Part shown: piece after piece, positions 5,784 to 5,992 of the stretch
Position numbering within the stretch: the stretch's first letter is position 1
Layout: each line of letters opens with the position of its first letter
NCBI GenBank assembly: GCA_023150215.1
Contig: JAKLLJ010000212.1
Coordinates: 1 to 5,992 of the forward strand
Direction of reading: 5' to 3'
Source of the DNA: Thauera sp.
Lineage (GTDB): Bacteria > Pseudomonadota > Gammaproteobacteria > Burkholderiales > Rhodocyclaceae
Length of the DNA stretch: 5,992 bases
Notes under the pieces: generated by a model
Databases searched by the model: none
The model's input: only the letters and a program-made list of their open reading frames with translations
What the model was told of the DNA's origin: nothing
Made by a program: the position numbers and the translations under genes

Positions 5784-5814
5784 ATGGCTTTATAAATAGA
5801 AACTTTGGAGCCAT
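5784..5814. promoter_or_regulatory. Second inverted repeat spanning a divergent promoter core
   Basis: ATGGCT (5784-5789) and AGCCAT (5809-5814) are perfect arms 19 bp apart and share the ATGGC half-site of the adjacent 12-bp palindrome. Between the arms is TTTATAAA (5789-5796), itself palindromic. On the minus strand TATAAA (5794-5789) matches the -10 consensus at five of six positions, with a weak -35 TTAATG 18 bp upstream, giving a leader of about 50 nt for the regulator. On the plus strand the same box could serve the gene at 5928, but I see no good -35. The region 5765-5840 is strikingly AT-rich against the surrounding sequence, as expected of a promoter. Confidence 0.45.
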
Positions 5815-5927
5815 TAACTACGGCTTTTAGCGAAAAATTCGGTCGATCCGGCGACCAAGCCGCCGCCCCAACCCTGATCGCCCGTCTGGCCGCCAGGCGT
5901 GCATCCCCAGCCCAGGAGCCCCCGACC

Positions 5928-5992
5928 GTGAGCCCGAACACCCCCGCCAGCGCAGCCCTGCCCGCAACGCCCCGCAGTGATCTGCGCCACGC
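5928..5992 (+). CDS. 5' end of a divergent gene, possibly putA (partial)
   Basis: A GTG at 5928-5930 follows AGGAG (5914-5918) with a 9-nt spacer and opens a frame that runs off the window after 21 complete codons. The visible product starts MSPNTPASAALPATPRSD and then LRHA: a Pro/Ala-rich, probably disordered start. The frame opens away from the Lrp/AsnC gene. Proteobacterial putA (proline dehydrogenase / P5C dehydrogenase) is often divergent from an Lrp-type activator, PutR, and the LRHA ending could begin a PutA N-terminal helix. Other amino-acid catabolic genes, such as indolepyruvate:ferredoxin oxidoreductase, also sit beside Lrp-family genes. The start is well supported; the identity is a guess. 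Confidence 0.5.
   Translation, partial: MSPNTPASAALPATPRSDLRH

Noticed and set aside
5735..5941. Upstream extension of the Lrp-family protein by 69 residues
   Set aside because: The extension runs through the AT-rich promoter core and palindromes, has no family similarity, and would make the protein far longer than the usual ~155-165 residues.
1..5992. Horizontally acquired island or defence system
   Set aside because: Base composition and gene style are even throughout, the genes are core metabolism and envelope functions, and no integrase, transposase, toxin-antitoxin, nuclease or CRISPR signature is present.

Overview
The window looks like chromosomal DNA of a high-GC betaproteobacterium. 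The protein families, the unusual GshA type and the GC-rich third codon positions fit the Rhodocyclales (Azoarcus/Thauera-like), but this is a judgement from protein resemblance and not a search result. The window is gene-dense and mostly ordinary core metabolism. I see no integrase, transposase, CRISPR array, tRNA or rRNA.

Reading the minus strand from right to left, six genes follow one another: an Lrp/AsnC-family regulator (5734-5261), gshA glutamate-cysteine ligase (5155-3854), gshB glutathione synthetase (3707-2751), apbE FAD:protein FMN transferase (2760-1675, overlapping gshB by 10 bp), a YhcB/ZapG-type membrane-anchored coiled-coil protein (1655-1017) and an EamA-type drug/metabolite transporter (977-96). 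The gshB-apbE overlap and the 19- and 39-bp gaps that follow suggest that gshB-apbE-yhcB-eamA is one transcription unit. gshA probably heads it, across a 146-bp gap that holds a REP/BIME-like element. The two gsh genes carry out both steps of glutathione synthesis. The genes behind them work at or beyond the inner membrane: periplasmic flavinylation, cell envelope/division and small-molecule export or import.

At the right end the regulator diverges from a plus-strand gene that starts with GTG at 5928 and leaves the window after about 21 codons. The 193-bp divergent gap has an AT-rich core with a TTTATAAA box, a perfect 12-bp palindrome and a second inverted repeat sharing the same ATGGC half-site. 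This is a good candidate for the regulator's own operator. By analogy with PutR-putA pairs the divergent gene may be putA, but too little of it is visible to say.

The least routine features are non-coding. Two REP-type palindromes, identical at 25 of 26 positions and in the same orientation, lie 4 bp after the eamA stop codon and in the gshA-gshB gap. A degenerate 12-bp tandem repeat (four units) sits at the left edge beside the first REP. I found no evidence of an undescribed multi-gene system.
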